Shown: in pieces, positions 25,586 to 34,432 of the stretch | How positions within the stretch are numbered: position 1 is the stretch's first letter | Layout of the letters: each line of letters starts with the position of its first letter | From: Parvibaculum sp036499025 | Lineage (GTDB): Bacteria; Pseudomonadota; Alphaproteobacteria; Parvibaculales; Parvibaculaceae | Length of the DNA stretch: 64,000 nt | Assembly: GCA_036499025.1 (NCBI GenBank) | Contig: DASYEM010000021.1 | Span: 1-64,000, forward strand | Direction: 5' to 3' | Made by a program: the position numbers and the translations under genes | The notes under the pieces: generated by a model | What the model saw: the letters and a program-made list of their open reading frames with translations, nothing else | Database searches by the model: none | Told to the model about the DNA's origin: nothing

Positions 25586-26146
25586 ATGCGCATCGAACGC
25601 GACAATTTTCATATCTTCACCGGCGGTCCCGGTTCCGGCAAAACCAGCGTCGTCGAGGCGCTGGCTGCGCGAGGCTATGCCTGCGTGGCCGAGGTTGGCC
25701 GCCAGATCATTCAGGAGCAGACTGCCATCGGCGGCGATGCGCTCCACACCGCCGACGCGGTGAAATACCGCGACCTGATGCTGTCGCGTTCCATCTACAC
25801 ATATAATCAGGTGCTGGAACGCGAAGCCCCGGTCTTCTTCGACCGGGGCATCCCGGAACTCGTCGGCTATGGGCACTTGATCGGGGCGGAAACGCCCGCC
25901 TATATCCGCAAAGCCGCGGATTTGTTTCGCTACAACAAAAGAGTATTTATCATGCCGCCCTGGGCCGAAATCTATACCCAGGACGACGAGCGCAAGCAGG
26001 ACTTTGCCGAAGCCGTCGCCACCTACCGCTTCGCGGCGGATATATACCCGAAACTGGGTTACGAACTTGTCGAAGTGCCGAAGCTTTCGGTGTCCGACAG
26101 AGTGGATTTCGTTCTGGTTTCCATCGGATCGAAACCGGCTATCTGA
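25586..26146 (+). CDS. AAA/P-loop ATPase domain protein (AAA_28-like)
   Basis: A 186-residue P-loop protein with Walker A GGPGSGKTSVVEAL at residues 12-25, a kinase-like FFDRGIPELVGYGHLIG segment and IMPPWAEIYTQDDERKQDF, which resembles the small AAA_28 family seen next to housekeeping genes. The fold is kinase-like, so it may phosphorylate a small molecule; no substrate is known. GGAGAG ribosome site upstream. Thirteen bases before purC, probably cotranscribed. Confidence 0.82.
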   Translation: MRIERDNFHIFTGGPGSGKTSVVEALAARGYACVAEVGRQIIQEQTAIGGDALHTADAVKYRDLMLSRSIYTYNQVLEREAPVFFDRGIPELVGYGHLIGAETPAYIRKAADLFRYNKRVFIMPPWAEIYTQDDERKQDFAEAVATYRFAADIYPKLGYELVEVPKLSVSDRVDFVLVSIGSKPAI

Positions 26147-26159
26147 TCGAGGATTTGGA

Positions 26160-27098
26160 ATGACGACCCCTACGGGACCGATGACGGCAAGCGAGCTTCC
26201 TCTCAAGCGTATCGGGCGCGGCAAAGTACGCGACATTTACGAGGTCGATAGCGACCGCCTGATGCTGGTCGCCACCGACCGCATCAGCGCCTTCGACGTC
26301 GTGATGAACGAGGCGATTCCGTTCAAGGGCGCGGTACTGACCCAGATCAGCGCCTGGTGGTTTCGTCAGCTCGAAGGCGAGGTCGCGCATCATCTGATTT
26401 CCGCCGACGCCGATGAGATTGCCGCGGCTGTTCCGGCTCTCAGCCCTCATCGCAAGACCATCGCGGGCCGCGCCATGCTCTGCAAGCGCACGACAGTGTT
26501 TCCCATCGAATGCGTCATTCGCGGCTATCTCTCAGGTTCGGCCTGGAAGGAATATGCGGCGAGCGGCACGCTGGCAGGCGAGGCTCTGCCGAAAGGCTTA
26601 CGTGAAAGCGACAAGCTCGCGCCTGCGATTTTCAGTCCGGCCAGCAAGGCCGAAACCGGCCATGATGAAAACATCACCATTGCCCGGATGCGTGAAGTTG
26701 TCGGCGGGGAGGCGGCAGAGGAACTCGAGCGCCTGACGCGGGCGATCTATGCGCGTGGCTGCGCGGCTGCCGAGAAGCGCGGCATCATCATCGCCGACAC
26801 CAAGTTTGAATTCGGACGCACCGCCGACGGCAAGATCATCCTGATCGATGAAGTGATGACGCCGGACAGTTCGCGTTTCTGGCCCGCAGGCCAATATGCG
26901 CCGGGCCGTGGCCAGCCGAGCTTCGACAAGCAACCCTTGCGCGATTATCTCGACGGCTTGAAGAAAGCCGGCCGCTGGAACGGCGAAGCTCCGCCGCCGC
27001 CTCTGCCCTCGGAAGTCGTCGAGGAAACCAGCGCGCGCTATCTCGACGCCTTCAAGCGTGTCACCGGCGCGGCGCTCGATACATCGGCGCTTGCCTGA
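26160..27098 (+). CDS. purC: Phosphoribosylaminoimidazole-succinocarboxamide synthase
   Basis: Makes SAICAR from CAIR and aspartate in purine synthesis. 312 residues, the longer PurC form resembling yeast Ade1. Motifs: KRIGRGKVRDIYEVD, ATDRISAFDVVM, FPIECVIRGYLSGSAWKEY, SPASKAETGHDENI and LIDEVMTPDSSRFWPA. ATG at 26160 chosen because it gives the family N-terminus; the frame open further upstream overlaps the ATPase gene. Confidence 0.96.
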   Translation: MTTPTGPMTASELPLKRIGRGKVRDIYEVDSDRLMLVATDRISAFDVVMNEAIPFKGAVLTQISAWWFRQLEGEVAHHLISADADEIAAAVPALSPHRKTIAGRAMLCKRTTVFPIECVIRGYLSGSAWKEYAASGTLAGEALPKGLRESDKLAPAIFSPASKAETGHDENITIARMREVVGGEAAEELERLTRAIYARGCAAAEKRGIIIADTKFEFGRTADGKIILIDEVMTPDSSRFWPAGQYAPGRGQPSFDKQPLRDYLDGLKKAGRWNGEAPPPPLPSEVVEETSARYLDAFKRVTGAALDTSALA

Positions 27099-27101
27099 TT
27101 T

Positions 27102-27461
27102 TCATTCCTTGAAGTGGCAAGCCTGATAGCAGGTCGCGAGCATCTTGCCTTCGCTCGACCAGATGTCTGCCTGCTGGTCGGCATAGTTTTTGTCGAGGAT
27201 TTTCGCATCCGCGACACCAGCACGGGCTTCTTTCCTTGGCTGGCAAGGTCGTCGCTTGTCGCATGGAAATAGGTTGTCATGGTCACGGTGCCTGCTGTAT
27301 CGAGCGATTGGTGTGGACTTCGCGAACGTCGATGAAGAACTCGCCGCGCGCAATCGGCGCGCAGAAATTGAGCGTCAGCGATAGCGTTTCGCCGCTGGCT
27401 CGAGGCGGGAGGTGAGATCGAGCGGATGAAGTCTACCCGCAAGTGCTGACGGTGCATTCAT
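27102..27461 (-). pseudogene. Decayed acyl-CoA thioesterase (4HBT_3-like) remnant
   Basis: On the minus strand three frames carry consecutive pieces of one protein: NAPSALAGRLHPLDLTSRLEP, then SGETLSLTLNFCAPIARGEF FIDVREVHTNRSIQ, then TVTMTTYFHATSDDLASQGK KPVL, then GVADAKILDKNYADQQADIW SSEGKMLATCYQACHFKE with a stop at 27104-27102. The second piece matches the middle of thioesterase-superfamily proteins (LTVNFxxPIxxGxFEI...TNRS pattern). At least three frame changes are needed and the N-terminal part is missing, so this is a pseudogene. The sequences are broken here by a space only for length. Confidence 0.7.
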
Positions 27462-27595
27462 GTCCCGGCCTCTGGCTTGCTTGGTGACAATTGCGAATTT
27501 TGCCGGGCTGGCGGTATTTCTCAATTACTTGTGAGGTTATGACCTCGCACCTGAATTGGGTTAGGCTGCCCAACCGCAATCAAGGAGGGTTTTCC

Positions 27596-28321
27596 ATGAT
27601 CGATCTGTATTACTGGCCGACGCCCAATGGCAAGAAAGTCACCATTCTTCTGGAGGAGACGGGGCTGCCTTATCGCGTCGTGCCGCTCAACATCGGACGT
27701 GGCGATCAGTTTACGGATGAATTCCTGAAGCTCAATCCGAACCATCGCATGCCGGCTATCGTCGATCATGAACCGATGGGCGGCGGCAAGCCCATCGCCA
27801 TTTTCGAGTCCGGCGCGATCATGATGTATATCGCCGAGAAGGTCGGGAAATTCTGGCCGCAGACGCCGCGTCTCAAATATGAAGTGACCGAGTGGGTTAT
27901 CTGGCAGATGGCCAATCAGGGGCCGAAGCTCGGTGAATGCGGTCACTTCCTCCGGCTTGGCGATACGCAGGGCGATCAGTCCTATGCAGTCAGGCGCTTC
28001 GGCGACGAGGCGAACCGTCTTTATGGCGTTCTCAACAACCGGCTCTATGACCGGCCCTACATCGCGGGCGACGAATACACCATCGCCGACATGATCTGTT
28101 ACCCCTGGACCGTGGGTTGGAAGGCGCAGGGTCAGGACATGGCTGAGTTCAAATATTTCAAGCGCTGGTTCGATGAGATGCGCGCACGGCCTGCGGTTGA
28201 GCGCGGCATGGCGGTCGGCGCGGAGATGTACGACGATCCGGCGAAGCTGCCACCTGAAGAGCTCGAGCGCCGCAAGAAGATCCTCTACAACCAGCGCGCC
28301 CGGCCAGCGCCCGCGAAATAA
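27596..28321 (+). CDS. Glutathione S-transferase (Ure2p/YfcG-like)
   Basis: A 241-residue GST. Thioredoxin-like N-terminal domain with YYWPTPNGKKVTILLEETGL, NPNHRMPAIVDHEP and the glutathione-binding IFESGAIMMYIAEK; helical C-terminal domain with YIAGDEYTIADMICYPW. The TPNG(K)K pattern is that of the Nu/Ure2p-like group, which often has disulfide-bond reductase activity; the substrate is not known. AAGGAGGG ribosome site seven bases before the ATG. Confidence 0.92.
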   Translation: MIDLYYWPTPNGKKVTILLEETGLPYRVVPLNIGRGDQFTDEFLKLNPNHRMPAIVDHEPMGGGKPIAIFESGAIMMYIAEKVGKFWPQTPRLKYEVTEWVIWQMANQGPKLGECGHFLRLGDTQGDQSYAVRRFGDEANRLYGVLNNRLYDRPYIAGDEYTIADMICYPWTVGWKAQGQDMAEFKYFKRWFDEMRARPAVERGMAVGAEMYDDPAKLPPEELERRKKILYNQRARPAPAK

Positions 28322-28816
28322 TCAGATCATCCGCTTCAGAAGCTCGAGCGCGAACTCGACGCTTTTGAGGCGGATTTCTTCCCGCCCTATATCGCCGAAG
28401 CGTTGCATCTCATGGATGATGTTGCGTCCGCGCCGCGCCGCGCCGAAATGCACGAGGCCCACCGGCTTTAACGCCGTGCCGCCGCCCGGGCCAGCAACGC
28501 CTGTCACCGACACGGATATTTGCGCACGGGAATTATTGAGTGCGCCTTCCGCCATGGCGCGCGCCACGGGCTCGCTCACCGCGCCGAAATCTGCGATCAG
28601 GTCGCCTGGAACGCCGAGGCTGTCGCGCTTGGCTTCATTGGAATAGGTAACGAAGCCGCGTTCCACCACGTCGGAAGAGCCCGGAATTTCCGTCAGCAGC
28701 GCCGCGATCAATCCGCCCGTGCAGGATTCCGCCGTCGCGATTTTCAGTTTCGCATCGCGGCAATCGGCGAGCAGGAGTTCGGCGCGTTGCACCAGCGGAC
28801 GTGGGAAGAGCGACAT
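28322..28816 (-). CDS. pncC: CinA C-terminal / nicotinamide-nucleotide amidase PncC
   Basis: Deamidates NMN to nicotinic acid mononucleotide in pyridine nucleotide recycling. 164 residues, a stand-alone CinA C-terminal domain: TAESCTGGLIAALLTEIPGS, GFVTYSNEAKRDSLGVP and SVTGVAGPGGGTALKPVGLV. Its ATG shares one base with the pgpA stop, so ispDF-pgpA-pncC is one operon. It ends back to back with the GST gene. Confidence 0.93.
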   Translation of the reverse strand: MSLFPRPLVQRAELLLADCRDAKLKIATAESCTGGLIAALLTEIPGSSDVVERGFVTYSNEAKRDSLGVPGDLIADFGAVSEPVARAMAEGALNNSRAQISVSVTGVAGPGGGTALKPVGLVHFGAARRGRNIIHEMQRFGDIGREEIRLKSVEFALELLKRMI

Positions 28817-29313
28817 CAGATACCCTCTACGAATTGACGCAGAACCAGCAACACCAGCATCGCATAAATCGCGGCGACAATGTCGTCGAGCATGATGCCA
28901 AAGCCACCTTTGATCTTCCGGTCAGCAAGGCTCACCGGCCAAGGTTTAAGGACGTCGAAGACGCGAAAGCAGATGAAGGCCGCGACCCAACCCAGCGCCG
29001 TAGGCGCGACCATGGCGAGGATCAGCCACAGCGCCGCCACCTCGTCGATCACGACCTGGGAGGGATCGGGATTGCCCGCCGCCTTGGCATAAGCGCCGGC
29101 CGCCCAGATGCCGATGGCAAAAGCGGCGCAACCCGCGACAAGCAGCGCCTCCGCGCCGCCGAAATAATAGATGAGCCATGCGGGTGGTATCGCGGCCAGC
29201 GAGCCCCATGTGCCCGGCGCTTTCGACATCAGCCCCGCGCCGAACCAGGTCGCGATAAAGGCGACGGGATCGCCGATACGCAAGGAGGCGGGCAGGGGCT
29301 TGAGCAATGCCAT
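28816..29313 (-). CDS. pgpA: Phosphatidylglycerophosphatase A
   Basis: Dephosphorylates phosphatidylglycerol phosphate; inner membrane. 165 residues with four hydrophobic segments and the signature WFGAGLMSKAPGTWGSLAAI plus VVIDEVAALWL and FRVFDVLKPWP...GGFGIMLDD. ATG at 29313 shares a base with the ispDF stop; a longer open frame upstream is antisense-like low-complexity sequence and is rejected. Confidence 0.94.
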   Translation of the reverse strand: MALLKPLPASLRIGDPVAFIATWFGAGLMSKAPGTWGSLAAIPPAWLIYYFGGAEALLVAGCAAFAIGIWAAGAYAKAAGNPDPSQVVIDEVAALWLILAMVAPTALGWVAAFICFRVFDVLKPWPVSLADRKIKGGFGIMLDDIVAAIYAMLVLLVLRQFVEGI

Positions 29314-30461
29314 CAGCGGAAGCTCAACGTCGCCAGCGCCTGCGCGGCCAGCCCTTCGCTGCGACCTGTGAAGCCCAGGCCTTCGGTCGTCGTCGCCTTG
29401 ATGCTGACGCGATCCACGCTCAGCCCCAAAATCTCCGCCACTCGCGCGCGCATCGCATCGCGCACCGGGCCGATTTTCGGCCGTTCGCAGATAAACGTTA
29501 CATCGACATGCACGACGCGTGCGCCCGCCGCCTCCGCGAGTTTCACCGCATGAGCGAGGAAACGATCCGACGACACGCCTTTCCACTGCGTATCGCTTGG
29601 CGGAAAATGCTGGCCGATATCGCCTTGCCCGATCGCGCCGAGGATCGCGTCGGTCAACGCGTGCAATCCGGCATCGGCGTCCGAATGCCCGACAAGTCCG
29701 TGGGTGTGCGGCACAGGTACGCCGCAGAGCATTACATGGTCGCCGGGTCCGAAGCGATGCACGTCGTAGCCCGAGCCCGTCCGCGTCTCGCCGGCGCTTG
29801 CGATCATCCGTTCGGCACGCACGAGATCATCGGCGCTGGTGATCTTCATATTGGCTTCGTCTCCTTCGATCATCGCGACGGCGATCCCGGCGGCTGCCGC
29901 CACCGCCACATCGTCTGTGAGATCCGCGCCTTGCGCCTTGCGATGTGCGTCGAAAATAGCGTCGAAATGAAAAGCCTGCGGTGTTTGCGCGCGCCAGAGC
30001 TCATCGCGCGGAATGGTCTCGCCCGCAAAGCCGCCGCTGGCTCGCCGCACCGTGTCCGTGACGGGCAGGGCGGCCAGCGCACCTGAATGCATGTCCAGCG
30101 CCGCAATGCTGCGGGCAATAATCGACGCGCTGACCAAAGGCCGCGCGCCGTCATGTATCAGCACGCGTGATGGCGTGAGTTTGCTCAGCGCCTCAAGTCC
30201 CAGCCGGACGGAGGCTTGCCGCGTCTCGCCGCCCATGCAGGCAGGCACGAGTTTCGGCAGCCCGGCGGCGGCGGTATCGTAAGCCTCTCGGTCTTCCGGG
30301 TGAATAACGGCCAAAACCAGATCGACGCCGGGGTGCGCAGTAAAGGCGGCGAGTGTCCGGCGCAGTACCGGTTCGCCCGCCAGAAGCCGGTATTGTTTGG
30401 GCCCTCCCGGCCCGGCACGAGTGCCCCGGCCGGCGGCCACAATGAGCGCCGCGACAGTCAT
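29313..30461 (-). CDS. ispDF: Bifunctional IspD/IspF (MEP cytidylyltransferase / MEcPP synthase)
   Basis: Two steps of the MEP isoprenoid pathway in one 382-residue protein, a fusion typical of alphaproteobacteria. IspD part (1 to about 222): VAALIVAAGRGTRAGPGGPKQY, HDGARPLVS and DDVAVAAAAG. IspF part (about 226-382): GSGYDVHRFGPGDHVMLCG with zinc ligands Asp and His, HSDADAGLHALTDAILGA and KATTTEGLGFTGRSEG. Start of the ispDF-pgpA-pncC operon. Confidence 0.97.
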   Translation of the reverse strand: MTVAALIVAAGRGTRAGPGGPKQYRLLAGEPVLRRTLAAFTAHPGVDLVLAVIHPEDREAYDTAAAGLPKLVPACMGGETRQASVRLGLEALSKLTPSRVLIHDGARPLVSASIIARSIAALDMHSGALAALPVTDTVRRASGGFAGETIPRDELWRAQTPQAFHFDAIFDAHRKAQGADLTDDVAVAAAAGIAVAMIEGDEANMKITSADDLVRAERMIASAGETRTGSGYDVHRFGPGDHVMLCGVPVPHTHGLVGHSDADAGLHALTDAILGAIGQGDIGQHFPPSDTQWKGVSSDRFLAHAVKLAEAAGARVVHVDVTFICERPKIGPVRDAMRARVAEILGLSVDRVSIKATTTEGLGFTGRSEGLAAQALATLSFR

Positions 30462-30587
30462 ACAGCGTCTCTCGCACTAGTCCCGAGCCGGTGCAAGTCG
30501 GAAATCAACTCGCCGAAGTGCTTGCGCAGTCTTCGCAGCTGCGGTAGTTTGTTGAAAATTTGTGCAGTCTTATTTGGTGCCTATATT

Positions 30588-31607
30588 TTGACCATATCCA
30601 TCGGTCGTCACACCCTGGCGTCTCCAGTTTTGCTTGCACCGATGGCCGGCATCACGGATTTGCCGTTCCGGCGCTGCGCTCACAATCTCGGCGCAGGGCT
30701 GGTCGTCTCCGAAATGGTCGCCAGCAGCGAGCTTGTGCGGGAGCGGCCGGATGTGGTGCGCCGTGCCGCCGGTGCGGGTCTGGTCGATCCTCTGGTGATC
30801 CAGATTGCGGGCCGCGAACCGCACTGGATGGCCGAAGGCGCGAAGATGGCCGAAGCGGCGGGCGCGCAGATCATCGACATCAACATGGGCTGCCCGGCAA
30901 AGACCGTCACCTCCGGCCTGTCCGGCTCGGCGCTGATGCGCAATCTCGATCATGCCCTGACGCTCGTCGAAGCAACGGTCGGCGCGGTCTCCGTGCCCGT
31001 GACCTTGAAGATGCGCACCGGCTGGGACGACCAGACGCGCAACGCGCCAGAGCTTGCCGCCCGCGCTGAAGCAGCGGGGATCAAGATGGTGACAGTCCAC
31101 GGCCGCACGCGCTGCCAGTTCTACAAGGGCCGCGCCGATTGGGGTTTCATCGCCCGCGTGAAAGAGGCCGTCTCCATTCCAGTCATCGCCAATGGCGACG
31201 TCATGAGCTGCGAAGACGCGAAGAAGATTCTCGGAGAGTCCGGCGCCGACGGCGTGATGATCGGACGCGGCGCGCAAGGCCGTCCGTGGTTCCTCGCTCA
31301 GGTCGCGCATTATCTGAAGACCGGAGAACATCTCGCGCCGCCGTCATGGGCGGAGCAGGGCCGCATCGTCGCCGCGCATTACCGTGACATGCTCGCCCAT
31401 TACGGGCAGGAGCTGGGACTTCGCATGGCGCGCAAGCATCTCGTCTGGTATCTCGAAGAAGCTTCGCGCGTTTTTCCCGATGACGCGATGGCCGTGAAGA
31501 GCGAAATCGTCCGCATGCGCGAGCCGTTGGCCGTTCTCGCTGCGATCGCGCATTTCTACGAACGCGCCGCGCAATCCTCTTCCGTCGCCGCCAGCGAGGC
31601 CGCATGA
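30588..31607 (+). CDS. dusB: tRNA-dihydrouridine synthase DusB (NifR3)
   Basis: FMN enzyme reducing uridines in tRNA. About 339 residues: SPVLLAPMAGITDLPFRR, INMGCPAKTVTSGLSGSALM with the catalytic Cys, VTLKMRTGWDDQTRN, HGRTRCQFYKG, ANGDVMS and MIGRGAQGRPW. The start is uncertain: the TTG at 30588 gives the family-like N-terminus (TISIGRHTL) but has only a weak ribosome site. First gene of the dusB-ntrBC locus (nifR3-ntrBC in rhizobia); its stop overlaps ntrB by four bases. Confidence 0.95.
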   Translation: MTISIGRHTLASPVLLAPMAGITDLPFRRCAHNLGAGLVVSEMVASSELVRERPDVVRRAAGAGLVDPLVIQIAGREPHWMAEGAKMAEAAGAQIIDINMGCPAKTVTSGLSGSALMRNLDHALTLVEATVGAVSVPVTLKMRTGWDDQTRNAPELAARAEAAGIKMVTVHGRTRCQFYKGRADWGFIARVKEAVSIPVIANGDVMSCEDAKKILGESGADGVMIGRGAQGRPWFLAQVAHYLKTGEHLAPPSWAEQGRIVAAHYRDMLAHYGQELGLRMARKHLVWYLEEASRVFPDDAMAVKSEIVRMREPLAVLAAIAHFYERAAQSSSVAASEAA

Positions 31608-32728
31608 TGGTGCGCACCGCCGTTCAGGAGCCGACGCCGGTTCTGCCTGAAGCCTCCGCGATCCTCAATGCCATGCCGCATCCGGTCATCATGGTCGATC
31701 GCGATCTGCGCATTGAATATGTCAATGACAGCGCCGAACAGTTTTTTGCCGCCAGCGCTGCCGTGCTGCTCGGCCATCCGTTGCGCGAGGTCGTCGCTTT
31801 CGGCAGTCCGGTCCTCTCCCTTATCGAGCAAGTGATCGAGCACGGCGTTTCGGTCAATGAATACGGCGTCGAAATCGGTACGCCGAAAACCGGCGACCGC
31901 GCCGTCGATATTCAGGTAACGCCCGTCAGCGAATATCCGGGCAGGGTGCTGCTCATTCTTCAGGTGCGCACCATGGCGCACAAGATGGACCGGCAATTGA
32001 CGCATCGAAGCGCCGCGCGTTCCGTCACCGGCATGGCGGCGATCCTCGCCCATGAAATCAAGAACCCGCTGTCGGGCATTCGCGGCGCGGCGCAGCTTCT
32101 CGAATTGAATGCCAATACAGACGACCGCACTTTGACGCGGCTGATTTGCGATGAGACGGACCGCATTTGCAAACTCGTCGACCGCATGGAAGTTTTCTCC
32201 GACGAACGCCCTGTGCCGCGAGAGCCGGTCAATATTCATATCGTGCTCGGCCATGTGAAGCAGCTCGCGGAAACAGGCTTTGCGCGCGGCATCAAGTTCC
32301 ATGAGGAATATGATCCGTCCCTGCCGCCCGTTCTCGGCGACAAGGACCAGCTCATTCAGGTGTTGCTGAACCTCGTCAAGAATGCGGCGGAAGCCATCGG
32401 CCAGCCGGAAGGCGAAATCATTCTGACGACGGCCTATCGCCCCGGCGTCCGTCTCTCCATGCCGGGCAGCCGCGATCGCGTCAGCTTGCCGCTGGAAATC
32501 TGCGTCATCGATGATGGTTCTGGCGTGCCCGCCGACCTGCTACCGCATCTCTTCGATCCTTTCGTCACGACGAAATCTTCCGGCACCGGCCTCGGCCTTG
32601 CCCTCGTTGCGAAAATCATCGGCGATCATGGCGGCATCGTCGAATGCGAAAGCCAGCCTCGGCGCACCGTCTTTCGCGTTCTTCTACCCATGCATACGGG
32701 CGACACCTCCATCTCTGCGAAATTGTAA
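31604..32728 (+). CDS. ntrB: Nitrogen regulation sensor kinase NtrB
   Basis: Cytosolic histidine kinase that phosphorylates NtrC when nitrogen is limiting, under PII control. 374 residues: PAS domain (about 15-120), dimerisation/phosphorylation domain with His150 in AAILAHEIKNPLSGIRGAAQ, ATPase domain with NLVKNAAEAI, DDGSGVPADLLPHLFDPF and SSGTGLGLALVAKII. No membrane segment. ATG at 31604 or the next codon; both are in frame. Seventeen bases separate it from ntrC. Confidence 0.96.
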   Translation: MMVRTAVQEPTPVLPEASAILNAMPHPVIMVDRDLRIEYVNDSAEQFFAASAAVLLGHPLREVVAFGSPVLSLIEQVIEHGVSVNEYGVEIGTPKTGDRAVDIQVTPVSEYPGRVLLILQVRTMAHKMDRQLTHRSAARSVTGMAAILAHEIKNPLSGIRGAAQLLELNANTDDRTLTRLICDETDRICKLVDRMEVFSDERPVPREPVNIHIVLGHVKQLAETGFARGIKFHEEYDPSLPPVLGDKDQLIQVLLNLVKNAAEAIGQPEGEIILTTAYRPGVRLSMPGSRDRVSLPLEICVIDDGSGVPADLLPHLFDPFVTTKSSGTGLGLALVAKIIGDHGGIVECESQPRRTVFRVLLPMHTGDTSISAKL

Positions 32729-32744
32729 TAGGGGCTAGAGTTTC

Positions 32745-34187
32745 ATGGCGAGCGGCACCATCCTCCTGGCGGACGACGACGCGGCGATACGCACCGTGCT
32801 CAATCAGGCGCTGGGCCGCGTGGGCTACGATGTCCGCGCGACAAGCAACGCGGCAACGCTGTGGCGTTGGGTCAGTCAGGGCGAGGGCGATCTCATTATC
32901 ACAGACGTCGTGATGCCCGACGAAAACGCCTTCGACCTCATTCCGCGCATCAAGCGCGCCCGGCCCGATTTGCCGATCATCGTTATGAGCGCGCAGAACA
33001 CGCTGAAGACGGCGATCACGGCGGCGGAACGTGGCGCCTACGAATATCTCCCCAAGCCCTTCGATCTCAACGAGTTGATCCGCGTCATCGACCGCGCGCT
33101 CACCGCGCCGCGTGAAAGTGCCGTACCGCGCTCCAATGTTCCCGAAGACGACAAGATCCCGCTCATCGGCCGTTCGCCCGCCATGCAGGACATCTATCGC
33201 GTTCTCGCGCGCCTGATGCAGACCGATCTGACCGTGATGATTTCCGGCGAAAGCGGCACCGGCAAGGAACTCGTCGCCCGTGCGCTGCATGATTACGGCA
33301 AACGCCGCAATGGTCCCTTCGTCGCCATCAACATGGCTGCGATCCCGCGCGAGTTGATCGAGAGCGAGCTCTTCGGCCATGAGAAAGGCGCTTTCACCGG
33401 CGCCAGCCAGCGCGCGACGGGCCGCTTCGAACAGGCCGAAAGCGGTACGCTCTTTCTCGATGAAATCGGCGACATGCCGATGGAAGCGCAAACGCGCCTC
33501 CTGCGCGTGTTGCAGCAAGGTGAATACACAACCGTCGGCGGTCGCACCGCGATCAAGACCGATGTGCGCATCGTCGCCGCGACTAACCGCGACCTCCGCC
33601 AACTCATCAATCTCGGCCTCTTCCGCGAAGATTTGTTTTTCCGCCTGAACGTCGTGCCGATCCGCCTGCCGCCCTTGCGCGAACGCACCGAGGACATCCC
33701 GGACCTCGTTCGGCACTTTCTGTCTCAAGCCGAGGCCGAGGGCCTGCCGCCCAAGACCATCGACGCTGAAGGCATGGAGTTCATCAAGCGCTATCGCTGG
33801 CCGGGTAATGTCCGCGAGCTTGAAAACCTCGTTCGCCGCCTCGCCGCGCTCTACACGGAAGAAACCATCGGCGCATCGGTTCTCGAAAACGAACTCGCCG
33901 AACCCGATTTCGGGCGTTCTTCCGAGCAAGCTCCGGCAGACGAGCCGCTGACTTCATCGGTCGAGCGCGCGCTCAACCGGTTGTTCGCCAATGCCGGGGA
34001 CGCTCTCCCGCCGCCGGGCCTCTATGACCGCATCCTGCGCGAAGTGGAAAAACCGCTCTTCGGCATGACCCTCGCCGCCACGCGCGGTAATCAGATCAAG
34101 GCAGCGCATCTCCTGGGCATCAATCGCAACACGCTGAGGAAGAAGCTGCGCGATCTTGAGATGCAGGTGGTCCGGGGATTGAGGTAA
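32745..34187 (+). CDS. ntrC: Nitrogen regulation response regulator NtrC
   Basis: Sigma-54-dependent activator of nitrogen-scavenging genes. 480 residues: receiver domain with phosphorylated Asp54 (LIITDVVMPDE), AAA+ domain with Walker A SGESGTGKELVAR, the sigma-54 contact loop GAFTGA at 215-220, Walker B GTLFLDEIGDMP, and a Fis-type helix-turn-helix near 447-472 (QIKAAHLLGINRNTLRKKL). Intact in all key positions. Confidence 0.97.
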   Translation: MASGTILLADDDAAIRTVLNQALGRVGYDVRATSNAATLWRWVSQGEGDLIITDVVMPDENAFDLIPRIKRARPDLPIIVMSAQNTLKTAITAAERGAYEYLPKPFDLNELIRVIDRALTAPRESAVPRSNVPEDDKIPLIGRSPAMQDIYRVLARLMQTDLTVMISGESGTGKELVARALHDYGKRRNGPFVAINMAAIPRELIESELFGHEKGAFTGASQRATGRFEQAESGTLFLDEIGDMPMEAQTRLLRVLQQGEYTTVGGRTAIKTDVRIVAATNRDLRQLINLGLFREDLFFRLNVVPIRLPPLRERTEDIPDLVRHFLSQAEAEGLPPKTIDAEGMEFIKRYRWPGNVRELENLVRRLAALYTEETIGASVLENELAEPDFGRSSEQAPADEPLTSSVERALNRLFANAGDALPPPGLYDRILREVEKPLFGMTLAATRGNQIKAAHLLGINRNTLRKKLRDLEMQVVRGLR

Positions 34188-34432
34188 TCCTCGGCGCGCC
34201 GTGCTTTCCGGGCCAGGGAGCGTCATTATTGTGCCGGTTCGGCCAAATACGCCCCATAAGGCGTGGTAAACATGCAACATTGTTGTTGATCTGTCCGTGC
34301 CCGCCGGGCCACTATGTGACCCGCCGTTGATGGCGTGTGGCGCTTTTGGCACTGGATGAAGAGGGATGGGTCACTGCTGACCGTCTCGCTTCGTGCCCGC
34401 CGCCGGAATGAAGACCGGGTCCAGGACGGGAT

